From contig NZ_JBDKWG010000091.1 of assembly GCF_040151475.1 (NCBI RefSeq), forward strand, positions 1 through 54,121: a DNA stretch of 54,121 nucleotides. The letters run 5' to 3'. This stretch comes from CAXBNB01 sp040151475 (lineage in GTDB: Bacteria > Bacteroidota > Bacteroidia > Cytophagales > Cyclobacteriaceae). Below are positions 1 through 8,485 of this stretch, one piece after another (within the stretch, counting starts at the first letter, position 1; each line of letters begins with the position of its first letter). The notes under the pieces were generated by a model, which saw nothing but the letters and a program-made list of their open reading frames with translations, searched no databases and was not told where the DNA came from. The position numbers and the translations under genes are program-made.

Positions 1-65
1 ATCACCCCTAAATCCCCTAAAGGGGACTTTTTGATCACCCCTTCAGGGGACGGGGGTAGTTTTAG
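1..65. repeat. Tandem hairpin repeat at window edge
   Basis: Two small GC-rich palindromes lie in AT-rich surroundings: TCCCCT-AA-AGGGGA at 13-26 and CCCCT-TC-AGGGG at 38-49. Around them are related C-rich and G-rich strings (ACCCCTAAA at the left, GGGGGTAGTTTTAGG at 52-66) that could pair over a longer range. I read this as one copy of a dispersed intergenic REP-like element of a kind common in Bacteroidota. It may continue left of the window. No gene is visible in 1-207. Confidence 0.5.
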
Positions 66-207
66 GAAATCGAAAAAATCTTTTCTCATTTCGTTTAAAC
101 GTACTTTTTCAGGGTATTTAAAATTTAGTCGGACGCCACTATATTAACACCCCCATTTCAAGTTAATTTTATGAATTAAATTACTCTTACAATAATTTAC
201 CGAGTCT

Positions 208-1002
208 ATGAAATTCGACTTTAAGCAATTCATTTTATTATTCTTTATACTTCTTGTTGCCAGCCTGGATTCTGTTGAGCGGTATTTCGAATTGGATCAG
301 ATTGCATTTTGGGGTATAGGATTGGGACTATTGATAATATATGGCATCTCATATTATCTCAATAGAAAATTTGCTCCGACTATAGTGTTTTTCATCATTC
401 TTCACTTTTGCAGGTATATAAATGAATGGTTTACCCAGCTCATAGGTACTAATTTCAATGGCACTTACTTTCTCATTCCGGTAGTCCTGTTCACATTGCT
501 TATCCTTTTCTTTCCAAGGATAAAAAGTACTATCGGATGGTGGCATAAAGAGTCAGTGGATCGGAAACTAATCCTTCAAATGTTATTAGCAGTTGGCATC
601 AGTAGTATTGCCATGTTTATTTATTTGAAAATGAATCAAAGTAGTATAGATAGATTTATAGGCATGTTGCCGGAGGGTTCATTTCTTTTCCTGATTGTAA
701 TGGGTATCGCCTATGCCGTACTCAATGCAGTAGTGGAAGAATATATTTTCAGAGGCATGATATGGAATGGGTTAGAAAAAATAATGACAAATAAGCCGCT
801 AATCATTTTCACTCAAGCTGCCATTTTTGGCATTTCACATTATTGGGGATTACCAGGCGGTATCACAGGTGTTGTTTTGATTTTTTTCTGGTCTCTGTAC
901 CTGGGATATATTCGTCAGAAAACCGGAGGAATACTAGCTGTAATAGGGCTTCATTTTGGAGCCAACCTGTTGCAGTACTTTATGTTGTTTCTATTTCGAT
1001 GA
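208..1002 (+). CDS. CPBP family intramembrane metalloprotease (CAAX protease-like)
   Basis: This is a polytopic membrane protein of 264 residues with about seven hydrophobic segments. The C-terminal half carries the CPBP/Abi signature: VVEEYIFRG (the EExxxR motif, about residues 176-184), FGISHYWG with a conserved His about 30 residues later, and a third motif, LHFGANLL, near the end. The glutamates and histidines are the expected metal and catalytic residues of this glutamic/metallo intramembrane protease family. The substrate cannot be told. The gene stands alone on this strand, converging on pyrB with only 4 bases between stop codons. Start at the ATG at 208; there is no earlier in-frame Met. 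Family call is firm, role unknown. Confidence 0.85.
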   Translation: MKFDFKQFILLFFILLVASLDSVERYFELDQIAFWGIGLGLLIIYGISYYLNRKFAPTIVFFIILHFCRYINEWFTQLIGTNFNGTYFLIPVVLFTLLILFFPRIKSTIGWWHKESVDRKLILQMLLAVGISSIAMFIYLKMNQSSIDRFIGMLPEGSFLFLIVMGIAYAVLNAVVEEYIFRGMIWNGLEKIMTNKPLIIFTQAAIFGISHYWGLPGGITGVVLIFFWSLYLGYIRQKTGGILAVIGLHFGANLLQYFMLFLFR

Positions 1003-1006
1003 ATAC

Positions 1007-1930
1007 TTATTCTGCTCCTGCCAGTAGGTAAAGTACTGCCATTCTTACTGCAACACCATTTTCTACCTGATTTAGAATAATAGAGTGGCCCGAGTCAGCT
1101 ACATCACTTGTGATCTCCACTCCCCTATTGATAGGGCCCGGGTGCATAATCACAATCTCTTTGTCTAACTTTTCTAACATGGGCTTATTGACTCCAAAGT
1201 ATAGAGAATACTCTCTTAGAGAAGGAAAATATTTGATTTGTTGCCTTTCCATTTGAATTCTCAAAATATTGGCAACATCACACCATTGAAGAGCCTTTTG
1301 TATATCAGACTCAACAGTAACTCCCAAAGAAGTAATGTACTTGGGCATTAATGTAGCTGGCCCACAAAGCTTTACTTTAGCTCCTAATTTTTGCAAAGCA
1401 AAAATATTGGATAGTGCCACTCTTGAATGCAGAATATCACCCACTATCACGACTTTTTTGCCAGCAACATCGCCTAACTTTTCTCTTATAGAAAATGAAT
1501 CCAACAATGCCTGTGTCGGATGTTCGTGTGTGCCATCACCTGCATTGATGACATTGGCTTTGATATGGTTGGAAAGAAAATGAGGAGCTCCCGGACTGGA
1601 ATGTCTCATCACCACCATATCCACTTTCATTGCCAGAATATTGTGAACCGTATCAAGCAGGGTCTCTCCTTTTTTCACAGAACTACCTGATGATGAGAAG
1701 TTAACTACATCTGCTGATAGTCTTTTTTCAGCCAATTCAAACGAAAGCTTGGTTCTTGTCGAATTTTCAAAAAAAACATTGGCAATGGTAATATCCCGCA
1801 ATGAAGGCACTTTCTTAATAGGACGATTGATGATCTTCTTAAAATTGTCGGCTGTTTCAAATATCATTTCTATATCCTCTCTGGATATATCTTTAATTCC
1901 AAGCAAATGTCTGGTACTCAATCGACTCAT
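1007..1930 (-). CDS. pyrB: Aspartate carbamoyltransferase catalytic subunit
   Basis: PyrB condenses carbamoyl phosphate and aspartate to N-carbamoylaspartate, the committed step of pyrimidine synthesis. At 307 residues it has the normal length. Visible motifs are the carbamoyl-phosphate site STRTKLSFE (from S57), HPTQALLD in the middle and HPGPINRGVE near the C-terminus. Its start overlaps the stop of pyrR by four bases (ATGA), so the two are translationally coupled. No regulatory pyrI gene is adjacent, as in class B/C enzymes, which lack it or use other partners. Confidence 0.96.
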   Translation of the reverse strand: MSRLSTRHLLGIKDISREDIEMIFETADNFKKIINRPIKKVPSLRDITIANVFFENSTRTKLSFELAEKRLSADVVNFSSSGSSVKKGETLLDTVHNILAMKVDMVVMRHSSPGAPHFLSNHIKANVINAGDGTHEHPTQALLDSFSIREKLGDVAGKKVVIVGDILHSRVALSNIFALQKLGAKVKLCGPATLMPKYITSLGVTVESDIQKALQWCDVANILRIQMERQQIKYFPSLREYSLYFGVNKPMLEKLDKEIVIMHPGPINRGVEITSDVADSGHSIILNQVENGVAVRMAVLYLLAGAE

Positions 1931-2478
1931 TTAATTTTTTCTTTATCAATCAACCAAATGTTATCTGTTTTTTTGTTTTGTTCTTTTAGTTCTACCAGTA
2001 CTTTTTGTGATTGTATGGTATTTACTTTTTTTCCTACATAGCTGGCTTCAACGGGAATGTCTCTGCTGTGAATCCTGTCAATCAAAATCAATAATTCTAC
2101 TTTGGCAGGACGACCATAAGCAATCATGGCATCCATAGCAGCTCGCACAGTACGTCCTGTGTAAAGCACATCATCAATAAGAATTACTTTTTTATCTTCA
2201 ATAATGAAAGGAACCTTGGTTTCATTGGCAGTGATCACTTCATTTCTTCGTCTGAAATCATCTCTGTAGAAAGTGGTATCCAGATAACCCAGCTGTATTG
2301 GTTTGCCTGTTATCTTCTCCAATTCTGATTTTATTCTTTCTGCGAGAAATATCCCCTTGGGCTGCATTCCAAGAATTACGGAATGGCTAAAATCATCATG
2401 ATTTTCTATCAATTGATGACAAAGACGTGAAATTGTTATCTTGAGGTGTTGACTATTTAGTAGAAGCCTTTTTTGCAT
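1927..2478 (-). CDS. pyrR: PyrR: pyrimidine operon regulator / uracil phosphoribosyltransferase family
   Basis: This 183-residue type I phosphoribosyltransferase carries the PRPP loop VILIDDVLYTGRT (about residues 96-108), the hallmark of PyrR. In Firmicutes PyrR binds pyr mRNA to attenuate transcription, and it also has weak uracil phosphoribosyltransferase activity. Here it is the first gene of a two-gene unit with pyrB. The probable -7 element lies only about 15 bases before the ATG, so I see no room for an attenuator leader. The role in this organism may therefore be mainly enzymatic or through another RNA. Family call strong, mode of regulation uncertain. Confidence 0.93.
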   Translation of the reverse strand: MQKRLLLNSQHLKITISRLCHQLIENHDDFSHSVILGMQPKGIFLAERIKSELEKITGKPIQLGYLDTTFYRDDFRRRNEVITANETKVPFIIEDKKVILIDDVLYTGRTVRAAMDAMIAYGRPAKVELLILIDRIHSRDIPVEASYVGKKVNTIQSQKVLVELKEQNKKTDNIWLIDKEKIK

Positions 2479-2492
2479 AACTTGAGATTATG

Positions 2493-2500
2493 CAAATATA
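2493..2500 (-). promoter_or_regulatory. Putative -7 element of pyrRB promoter
   Basis: Read on the minus strand this is TATATTTG, a full match to the Bacteroidota TAnnTTTG -7 box, 14 bases before the pyrR ATG. I see no good TTTG -33 box at the usual spacing, so the call is tentative. Confidence 0.35.
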
Positions 2501-2543
2501 GAAACATGTTAAGGATAATTGGAAATTAATTTTGAGGGAACAA

Positions 2544-4106
2544 CTAATAATATTCAATTTTGTTGATGTAAAAAACCTTACGATTCAGCTTTACATCTTT
2601 GTCTTTGAGGTTCTTAATTTGTTGCACACCATAGGCGTAAAACTTTCCATCAAACCAATTGTCCATGCCTTCCATATTCTTGGACAGATCTTTTATTTCA
2701 TCAGATTTGAACTTGAGGGCTATAGGATCAAAGCTTTTGCCTTCCACTATTTCATTTTCTTCTATTATTTTAGCCCTCAATACATTTTCGTAAATGTAAA
2801 GCAATACGATTCTATCCTCCTCCACACTCACTTTCACAAACTCCTGTAACGATAGACTAAGCACATCATTGATCTCAAAGCTATTGTCCCATAAAATATT
2901 TCCCATACGGTCAAACCCCACTACCACAGCGTGAGTATAGTTGTAACCAATAAAATTAGGATTGATCCAAAGGTTTCTATAGTCGTAATTGGAGGATGCA
3001 GTATAATAGCCTCCACTACTGTTGTTGGAGTATTTAGGATAATACGCTTCTCCTATCAGGATAAATTCATCACCTCTTTGTATAATATCATGCACCAACA
3101 GGCGATAGTTGAACTTGACTCTTTTACCCTGGCCTTTTCTTTTTTCAATTCTGCTTTTAATCCTTTTTTCTCTTTTCACCTTCATGTAAGAAAAGAAATT
3201 ATTTAAATCACCATAATTATGGTATTTGATAAGCTCCTGCTCTCCATTTCTCAACTTTGCCAGGTACAGACCCCTTGAATAATCGGACTTACGTCTGGCA
3301 TACGTCCCGGCAACATATTGTGAGCCATTCGAAAACGTAGTTGACACTCCATCAATCAGGCTTTTCTCATAGTCCGCATCAAGTGCTTTAGTTTGCAAAA
3401 GGTTTCCTCTGGAATCAAAGGTTTTAATCGATACCGTCACCTTCTTTTTGTATGTTTTTTCATTGAGTATAACAGTAAACGTCTTGGTTTTGTCGTCCGT
3501 TCTTACATCTATAATATCACTGTTATTGTTATAAAACCCCGGAAGCACCTTTGGTTTTTGTTCTATCATGTCATAGAGCATCACCACCGGCCTGAAGTTT
3601 GCTGTACCCCCAAATATGATGGTATTCTCAATAACTTCAAACGTATTCAGCTGCATGGGAAATACCGTATTCACCATGTAAGAAGTGGTATCCCCTCTTT
3701 GCAAGTCAAGTCGCATCACACGCATTTCCTCCAGCTTATACTGTGATTTACCAAAAAGCAGGTAAAAACCATCTCCATTAAAATCGTATCCCAGAAAACT
3801 AGATCCAAAAGGAATAGCATACTGCCTGATCCATTGGATGTTTAAAGCACTATCTACAAGGTTGAAATTCCACTCAAAACCGTCCCTGCTTCTGTTTTTG
3901 GTTTCTTTGATCACCAATAAACCATTCTCTTTTGCTGGAATTATTTGAAAATGTCCATCGCTGTTGTCAATTTCAAATTCTATTCGATTGGGCTGAATAA
4001 TAAATGAGGACTTTTCAGTAGTAGTATCTTTCTTTGCCTTCCTTTGAGCAAAAGACTGGAAACTAATAAGCAATAAAAGTAACAGGTACTTATTCATAAA
4101 CGACAT
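2544..4106 (-). CDS. Secreted protein of unknown function
   Basis: I do not recognise a named family. The protein has 520 residues, with a clear N-terminal signal peptide (KYLLLLLLISFQSFAQ, cleavage after AQ) followed by a mostly beta-rich body. A basic stretch around residues 308-330 contains several KR-rich turns, and aromatic-rich segments follow near 365-390. The repeated pattern of short strands with 'GYDFNGDGFYLLFG'-type turns suggests a beta-propeller-like or WD-like fold, but this is inference. There is no T9SS tail or lipobox. It stands alone between pyrR and the EVE gene. Confidence 0.75.
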   Translation of the reverse strand: MSFMNKYLLLLLLISFQSFAQRKAKKDTTTEKSSFIIQPNRIEFEIDNSDGHFQIIPAKENGLLVIKETKNRSRDGFEWNFNLVDSALNIQWIRQYAIPFGSSFLGYDFNGDGFYLLFGKSQYKLEEMRVMRLDLQRGDTTSYMVNTVFPMQLNTFEVIENTIIFGGTANFRPVVMLYDMIEQKPKVLPGFYNNNSDIIDVRTDDKTKTFTVILNEKTYKKKVTVSIKTFDSRGNLLQTKALDADYEKSLIDGVSTTFSNGSQYVAGTYARRKSDYSRGLYLAKLRNGEQELIKYHNYGDLNNFFSYMKVKREKRIKSRIEKRKGQGKRVKFNYRLLVHDIIQRGDEFILIGEAYYPKYSNNSSGGYYTASSNYDYRNLWINPNFIGYNYTHAVVVGFDRMGNILWDNSFEINDVLSLSLQEFVKVSVEEDRIVLLYIYENVLRAKIIEENEIVEGKSFDPIALKFKSDEIKDLSKNMEGMDNWFDGKFYAYGVQQIKNLKDKDVKLNRKVFYINKIEYY

Positions 4107-4182
4107 TTTGGGAAATCAAGCCTACATGTATCTAAAAAGCCAGTAAAACAAAACCCCTATAAATTTATAGAAAATACACGGA

Positions 4183-4590
4183 TCAGGACTCACTCATTCC
4201 TATAATAATATCAAATTCTTCTTTTTTCACTGGTTGAACAGAAAGCCGGGAGTTATTCACCAATACCATTTCACTTAGTCTCTCATCTTGCTTTACTTCT
4301 TCCAGTGTCACGGGTCTTTTAAGTTTCTTTTCAGGAGCAAAATCAACAACTGACCACTTTTCATCTTCAGTAGTAGGATCTTGGTAATGTTCTCTGACTA
4401 CTTTGGCTATTCCCACGACACATTTGTCATTGACACTATGGTAAAAAAGAGCCAAGTCTCCTACCTTCATACTTCGCATATTGTTTCTGGCGGCATAGTT
4501 TCGCACTCCATCCCAGTGATCTCTGCCCAGTTTCACAAGGTCATCCCATGAGTAAGTGTTAGGTTCTGTTTTTATCAGCCAGTAGTTCAT
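4183..4590 (-). CDS. EVE domain-containing protein
   Basis: This 135-residue protein is made of a single EVE domain (PUA-like fold). The N-terminal MNYWLIKTEPNTYSWDDL and the following WDGVRNYAARNNMR are signature positions (W4, K7, E9, W30, R33, N34, R37). EVE domains bind modified bases in DNA or RNA, and homologues include the human THYN1 protein. In bacteria they also occur beside restriction or translation genes, but the neighbours here (a secreted orphan and an M16 peptidase) say nothing about a partner. Full length. Confidence 0.93.
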   Translation of the reverse strand: MNYWLIKTEPNTYSWDDLVKLGRDHWDGVRNYAARNNMRSMKVGDLALFYHSVNDKCVVGIAKVVREHYQDPTTEDEKWSVVDFAPEKKLKRPVTLEEVKQDERLSEMVLVNNSRLSVQPVKKEEFDIIIGMSES

Positions 4591-4656
4591 TCTATAAGGA
4601 TTGGTTGAGCTTTGAAATTTATAAAAATAGAAATGGATTGAAAAATGAATTTGAGA

Positions 4657-5889
4657 TTATTTTGGAGTGTAGGTAAGAATACTCATATCATCCCGCTGAA
4701 GTTCTCTCACCGCCAAATCCTGAAGTTCTGACCCGGTGATGAGGTCTATTTTTTCAAAAACAGAATCCAGGGATTGGATCCTGTTCAAGTCAAGTAAACT
4801 CTTTGCCATCATGAGCATGATGCTGTTGTAATTTTCTTCCGACATTGCCAACTGCCCTTTGATCTGGTTTTTTGCGGTTTGCAGTTGACCGGATCCAAGC
4901 ACTTTGTCTTGCAGCTTTTTTATTTCTTTAAATGTAAGCTCTATAGACCTCTCAAGACTATCCGGCTCTGTACCATAAAATACGGAAAACATACCTGTAT
5001 CTGTATAAGGCTGATAGCTGGATTCTATGCCATACACTAATCCATATTTTTCTCTTAAAGTCAAATTCAATCGGCTGTTCATACTCTGCCCGCCAAGTAT
5101 GTTGTTCAGCACAAAAAATGGAATTCTCTCTTTTTCATAAATATGAAAAGCCCTTTTACCGATAGCACAATGCGACTGTACTATGTCTTTGTCCTGATTT
5201 TTGACGCATGGTGTATAGCCATTGACCGGAATCCTCTTCTTCACAGAAGTAATGTTGGCAATATGTCCCAAATATTTCTCTGCAATCCTCACCACTTTCT
5301 TTATGGGTACATTCCCTACAATGGAAAACACGATTTTACCCGTATCAATATTTTCAGCCAAAAACTGTATAAAATCAGCTTTTTGAAAAGACTTGACACT
5401 ATCGGTATTTCCAAGAATGTTGTTACCCAACTGATGTCCGGCAAAAATCAACTCGTCCATTTCATCCTGAATGGCATCTTCAGGACTGTCCTGATACATG
5501 GACATTTCCTCCAGTATCACCTGCTTTTCTTTTTCTATTTGCTTTTCGGGAAAAACAGAATTGAAAGTAATATCAGTGAGTAATTCTACCGATTTATCAA
5601 AATGAGTATCTAAAATCGAGGCATAAAAGCAAATTTTCTCCTTTGTGGTATATGCATTTAGCTCACCTCCCAAAGATTCCAGTCTGTTGATAATGTGAAA
5701 GGCTTTGCGTTTTTGCGTACCTTTAAAGGCCATGTGCTCCCAAAAATGAGCCAGCCCCTGCTGATTTGGGTTTTCATCCCTACTCCCTATATCCAACATG
5801 ATCCCACAATGTGCAATTTTGGTGTGGGTAACATGCTTGTGTACAACCCTGATCCCATTTGGCAGGGTAATCAAATCATATTCATTCAT
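4657..5889 (-). CDS. M16 family zinc peptidase (pitrilysin/processing-peptidase type)
   Basis: The protein has 410 residues with two M16 half-domains. The inverted zinc motif HxxEH is intact (H48-F-W-E51-H52), followed by MAFKGT, and the downstream Glu-rich segment ILEEMSMYQDSPED carries the third ligand. The second half has the usual RxxLNLTLREKYGLVYGIES (about residues 275-295). There is no signal peptide, so it is probably cytoplasmic and akin to small bacterial mitochondrial-processing-peptidase homologues. It is transcribed away from the GT9 gene, with 56 bases between the two starts. Substrate unknown. Confidence 0.92.
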   Translation of the reverse strand: MNEYDLITLPNGIRVVHKHVTHTKIAHCGIMLDIGSRDENPNQQGLAHFWEHMAFKGTQKRKAFHIINRLESLGGELNAYTTKEKICFYASILDTHFDKSVELLTDITFNSVFPEKQIEKEKQVILEEMSMYQDSPEDAIQDEMDELIFAGHQLGNNILGNTDSVKSFQKADFIQFLAENIDTGKIVFSIVGNVPIKKVVRIAEKYLGHIANITSVKKRIPVNGYTPCVKNQDKDIVQSHCAIGKRAFHIYEKERIPFFVLNNILGGQSMNSRLNLTLREKYGLVYGIESSYQPYTDTGMFSVFYGTEPDSLERSIELTFKEIKKLQDKVLGSGQLQTAKNQIKGQLAMSEENYNSIMLMMAKSLLDLNRIQSLDSVFEKIDLITGSELQDLAVRELQRDDMSILTYTPK

Positions 5890-5945
5890 CTCTAAAAATC
5901 AAGCCACAAAAATAACTAATTTTGCCACCTTTAAATCCAAATTTC

Positions 5946-6932
5946 ATGATTCCAAACAGAATCCTTGTCATTCAGACTGCCTTCATCGGTGATGTGATAC
6001 TTACTACAAGTATAGTTGAAAATCTGAAAGCCAAATTCCCCAATGCTCAAATTGATTTTCTCCTGAGAAAAGGAAATGAGCAGCTCTTTGAAAACAATCC
6101 CCATGTTGCCAACCTTCTGATTTGGGACAAGAAAAACGACAAACTCAAAAACCTAATCAAGGTCATTAAGTTGGTCAGAAAAAACAAATACGATTTACTT
6201 ATAAACCTACAGAGGTACTTATCGACAGGATTATTTTCATTTTTTTCAAAAGCCAGATACAAAGTTGGTTACAGTCAAAATCCTTTGTCCTTTTCATACA
6301 ATGAGAAAATACCGCATGTAATGTCTTCCGGTCAGCATGACATAGAAAGAAACAATCAATTGATCCGAAGCTTCACAGAAGACAAAGCAGCCAAACCCAA
6401 ATTGTATCCAACCGAAGCACATTACGAAAAGGTGAAATCATATAAGACAGATAAATTCATCACTATCGCTCCCGCCTCTGTTTGGTTTACGAAACAATTT
6501 CCTAAATCGAAATGGATAGAATTTTTAGATCAGTTTCAGTTCGATGGAAATATATATTTCGTGGGGGCACCAGGAGACAGCACACTTTGCAACGAAATCA
6601 TAGAGGCAGCCAGTAAAGAAAAGTGCATCAACTTATGCGGAAAAATGTCTCTATTAGAATCTGCCGCATTGATGCAAGATGCCGAAATGAACTATGTAAA
6701 CGACTCTGCACCTCAACATATTTGTTCGGCATTAAATGCTCCGGTTACTACTATTTTTTGCTCTACAATACCTGAATTCGGGTTTGGCCCATTATCTACC
6801 AATTCCAGAGTTGTTCAAACTGACAAGCAATTAGATTGTCGTCCCTGCGGACTACATGGCTATAAAAACTGCCCTAAAGGCCACTTCGATTGTGCACTTT
6901 CAATTGATGTAACTGAACTCAACTTAGTATAA
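5946..6932 (+). CDS. Glycosyltransferase family 9 (heptosyltransferase-like)
   Basis: This 328-residue protein is related to lipopolysaccharide heptosyltransferases (GT9, GT-B fold), which transfer a sugar from ADP-heptose to core acceptors. The N-terminus ILVIQTAFIGDVILTT is the classic GT9 start. The C-terminal half holds the donor-site region ITIAPASVWFTKQFP and the NDSAPQHICSALNAPVT motif. A cysteine-rich tail (CRPCGLHGYKNCPKGHFDC) is common in Bacteroidota members. I chose the ATG at 5946; a TTG 24 bases upstream would add an unrelated extension before the beta strand. It probably works in LPS core synthesis at the inner membrane. Confidence 0.9.
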   Translation: MIPNRILVIQTAFIGDVILTTSIVENLKAKFPNAQIDFLLRKGNEQLFENNPHVANLLIWDKKNDKLKNLIKVIKLVRKNKYDLLINLQRYLSTGLFSFFSKARYKVGYSQNPLSFSYNEKIPHVMSSGQHDIERNNQLIRSFTEDKAAKPKLYPTEAHYEKVKSYKTDKFITIAPASVWFTKQFPKSKWIEFLDQFQFDGNIYFVGAPGDSTLCNEIIEAASKEKCINLCGKMSLLESAALMQDAEMNYVNDSAPQHICSALNAPVTTIFCSTIPEFGFGPLSTNSRVVQTDKQLDCRPCGLHGYKNCPKGHFDCALSIDVTELNLV

Positions 6933-6955
6933 TTGCTGTCCAAAAAATCATAGTG

Positions 6956-8413
6956 CTATTCAAATTTAAAAGAATAGAGGTCAGCATCTTTCATTAAAAA
7001 ACGTAATCTAACTTCTTTTCCAGAAAGAGTGCTCAAATCCTTATCCTTTCCCCATGATACTGTTCTATCTATTTCATTTCCAATAATAATACTACAGTCG
7101 TCTGCCGAATATCCAGAAATCACTTTTCCAGAAGCGTCCAGAACTTCTACTTTGATTTCTCCGGCTGCTGAAGTAGAGTAATTGAGGTGCAAAGTTGCTC
7201 CTATAAAAGTAAATGGTTTGGTAGTCATTTCACCACCAGAATATCCAGCTCTTAAAGAACCAAAACCGTCTAACCTTAAACTATATCTTCTTAAATGAGC
7301 AGTCGGTTGTGCATAATCCTGATTTACATAGATTGACAATTCTGTAGGAGAAGTCTGCACAGTATTTAACGCTGGGTAGTTAGAACGTGACACCCAGTTT
7401 TGCATGCCGATTCCCGGCCTGATAAATGACTGCATAAAAGTACGGTCATATTTATTGCTTCCTCTCGAAGTAATCAGTACCACATCAGAACAATCCTTGT
7501 AGTATTTTGGATTTACATTCAATTTTGAAGCCTCTTCGTCACTCAACACTTGTCGATTGGGCATAAAACGGGCTGCTATCGCAAAGTATATTTGAGGTGC
7601 CCTGAAATAAGCATGGGTTTGATTGGTATAAAGATGCTCCATAGGTGTATCTCCAAAACCCATCGTTTGAGGTGCTGTCCAATTTATAAAATCTTTCGAA
7701 GTAGTGCGACTTACAGAACGTTTACCAGAAAACCCTTCGCCAGACCATGTGCGAAAATAGGACACATAACAATTTTCCTTTTGTGACCAAAAAGCTACAT
7801 TTTGGGAATCAAACAAACCTTCTGTGAAGACTGCTTCTTTCTGCATTTTCTTCCAATTGACTCCATCCAAGGATTTGAATGCCACCAAACCTGATTTTTT
7901 GGTGCCAGCCAGAGCTTTGTACTTTTCATCCTTTTTTGCTTTGGGATTTGTATCCAAAAACGGGCTGAAATTGTGACTATACGGAGCATTATCTGCTAAG
8001 ATCACATTGTTGTCCATTGAGTCTGAAATCTTATACAATTGAAGATTCGGTTTCTTCCATGAGATACCATCTTTTGATTCAGCATAGCACGTGGTTTCAT
8101 TAGTACTGCCATCTGCTCCTGCTTGGGGCAACCCACGGTAGTAAAGCCGATAGGTTTCTTCATCTTTGATCACAGTACAATACCCACAAAATGGCCCTTC
8201 CCAAGGTCTATCAAAATACAATACTGCTCCTTCATCTATTGGCTCGTGCATGACCAACTCAGTCCCATTCATTTGATCAATCAAATAATAATCAACAAAC
8301 AATTCCCGATTAGAGCCTATGTTTATTTTTGAGCCATCATCTGCAAGGCTTGTTTGAATTGAGATGAAACCCAAGCAAAAAAAGTAAGTAGAATATATCA
8401 GTTTTCGAAACAT
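6956..8413 (-). CDS. Secreted beta-propeller protein, glycoside hydrolase-like (GH43/GH32 fold)
   Basis: This is a 485-residue exported protein. From the ATG at 8413 it has a signal peptide (KLIYSTYFFCLGFISIQTSLA); a GTG 39 bases upstream would only lengthen it. The mature part begins with NRELFVDYYLIDQMNGTELVMH, and repeats such as YRLYYRG, YAESKDGISWKKPN, FKSLDGVNWKKM and YVSYFRTWSGEG are typical blades of five-bladed glycosidase propellers. Similar secreted proteins are common in Planctomycetes and Bacteroidota. The last 100 residues form a separate beta domain. I cannot assign catalytic acids or a substrate. It lies 72 bases behind the S8 protease gene. Confidence 0.7.
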   Translation of the reverse strand: MFRKLIYSTYFFCLGFISIQTSLADDGSKINIGSNRELFVDYYLIDQMNGTELVMHEPIDEGAVLYFDRPWEGPFCGYCTVIKDEETYRLYYRGLPQAGADGSTNETTCYAESKDGISWKKPNLQLYKISDSMDNNVILADNAPYSHNFSPFLDTNPKAKKDEKYKALAGTKKSGLVAFKSLDGVNWKKMQKEAVFTEGLFDSQNVAFWSQKENCYVSYFRTWSGEGFSGKRSVSRTTSKDFINWTAPQTMGFGDTPMEHLYTNQTHAYFRAPQIYFAIAARFMPNRQVLSDEEASKLNVNPKYYKDCSDVVLITSRGSNKYDRTFMQSFIRPGIGMQNWVSRSNYPALNTVQTSPTELSIYVNQDYAQPTAHLRRYSLRLDGFGSLRAGYSGGEMTTKPFTFIGATLHLNYSTSAAGEIKVEVLDASGKVISGYSADDCSIIIGNEIDRTVSWGKDKDLSTLSGKEVRLRFLMKDADLYSFKFE

Positions 8414-8485
8414 ATAAAAAAGTGAAAAATACAAGCTAATATACTCAAACACTTAACTACTTGGATGTTTAGTTCATACAAGCTG

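Noticed and set aside
1..65. CRISPR array
   Set aside because: Only two unequal palindromes; no regular repeats with spacers. No array is seen elsewhere in the window.
3393..3746. Open frames antisense to conserved genes (here and at many other places)
   Set aside because: They lie opposite well-supported genes, lack motifs and have composition explained by the coding strand.
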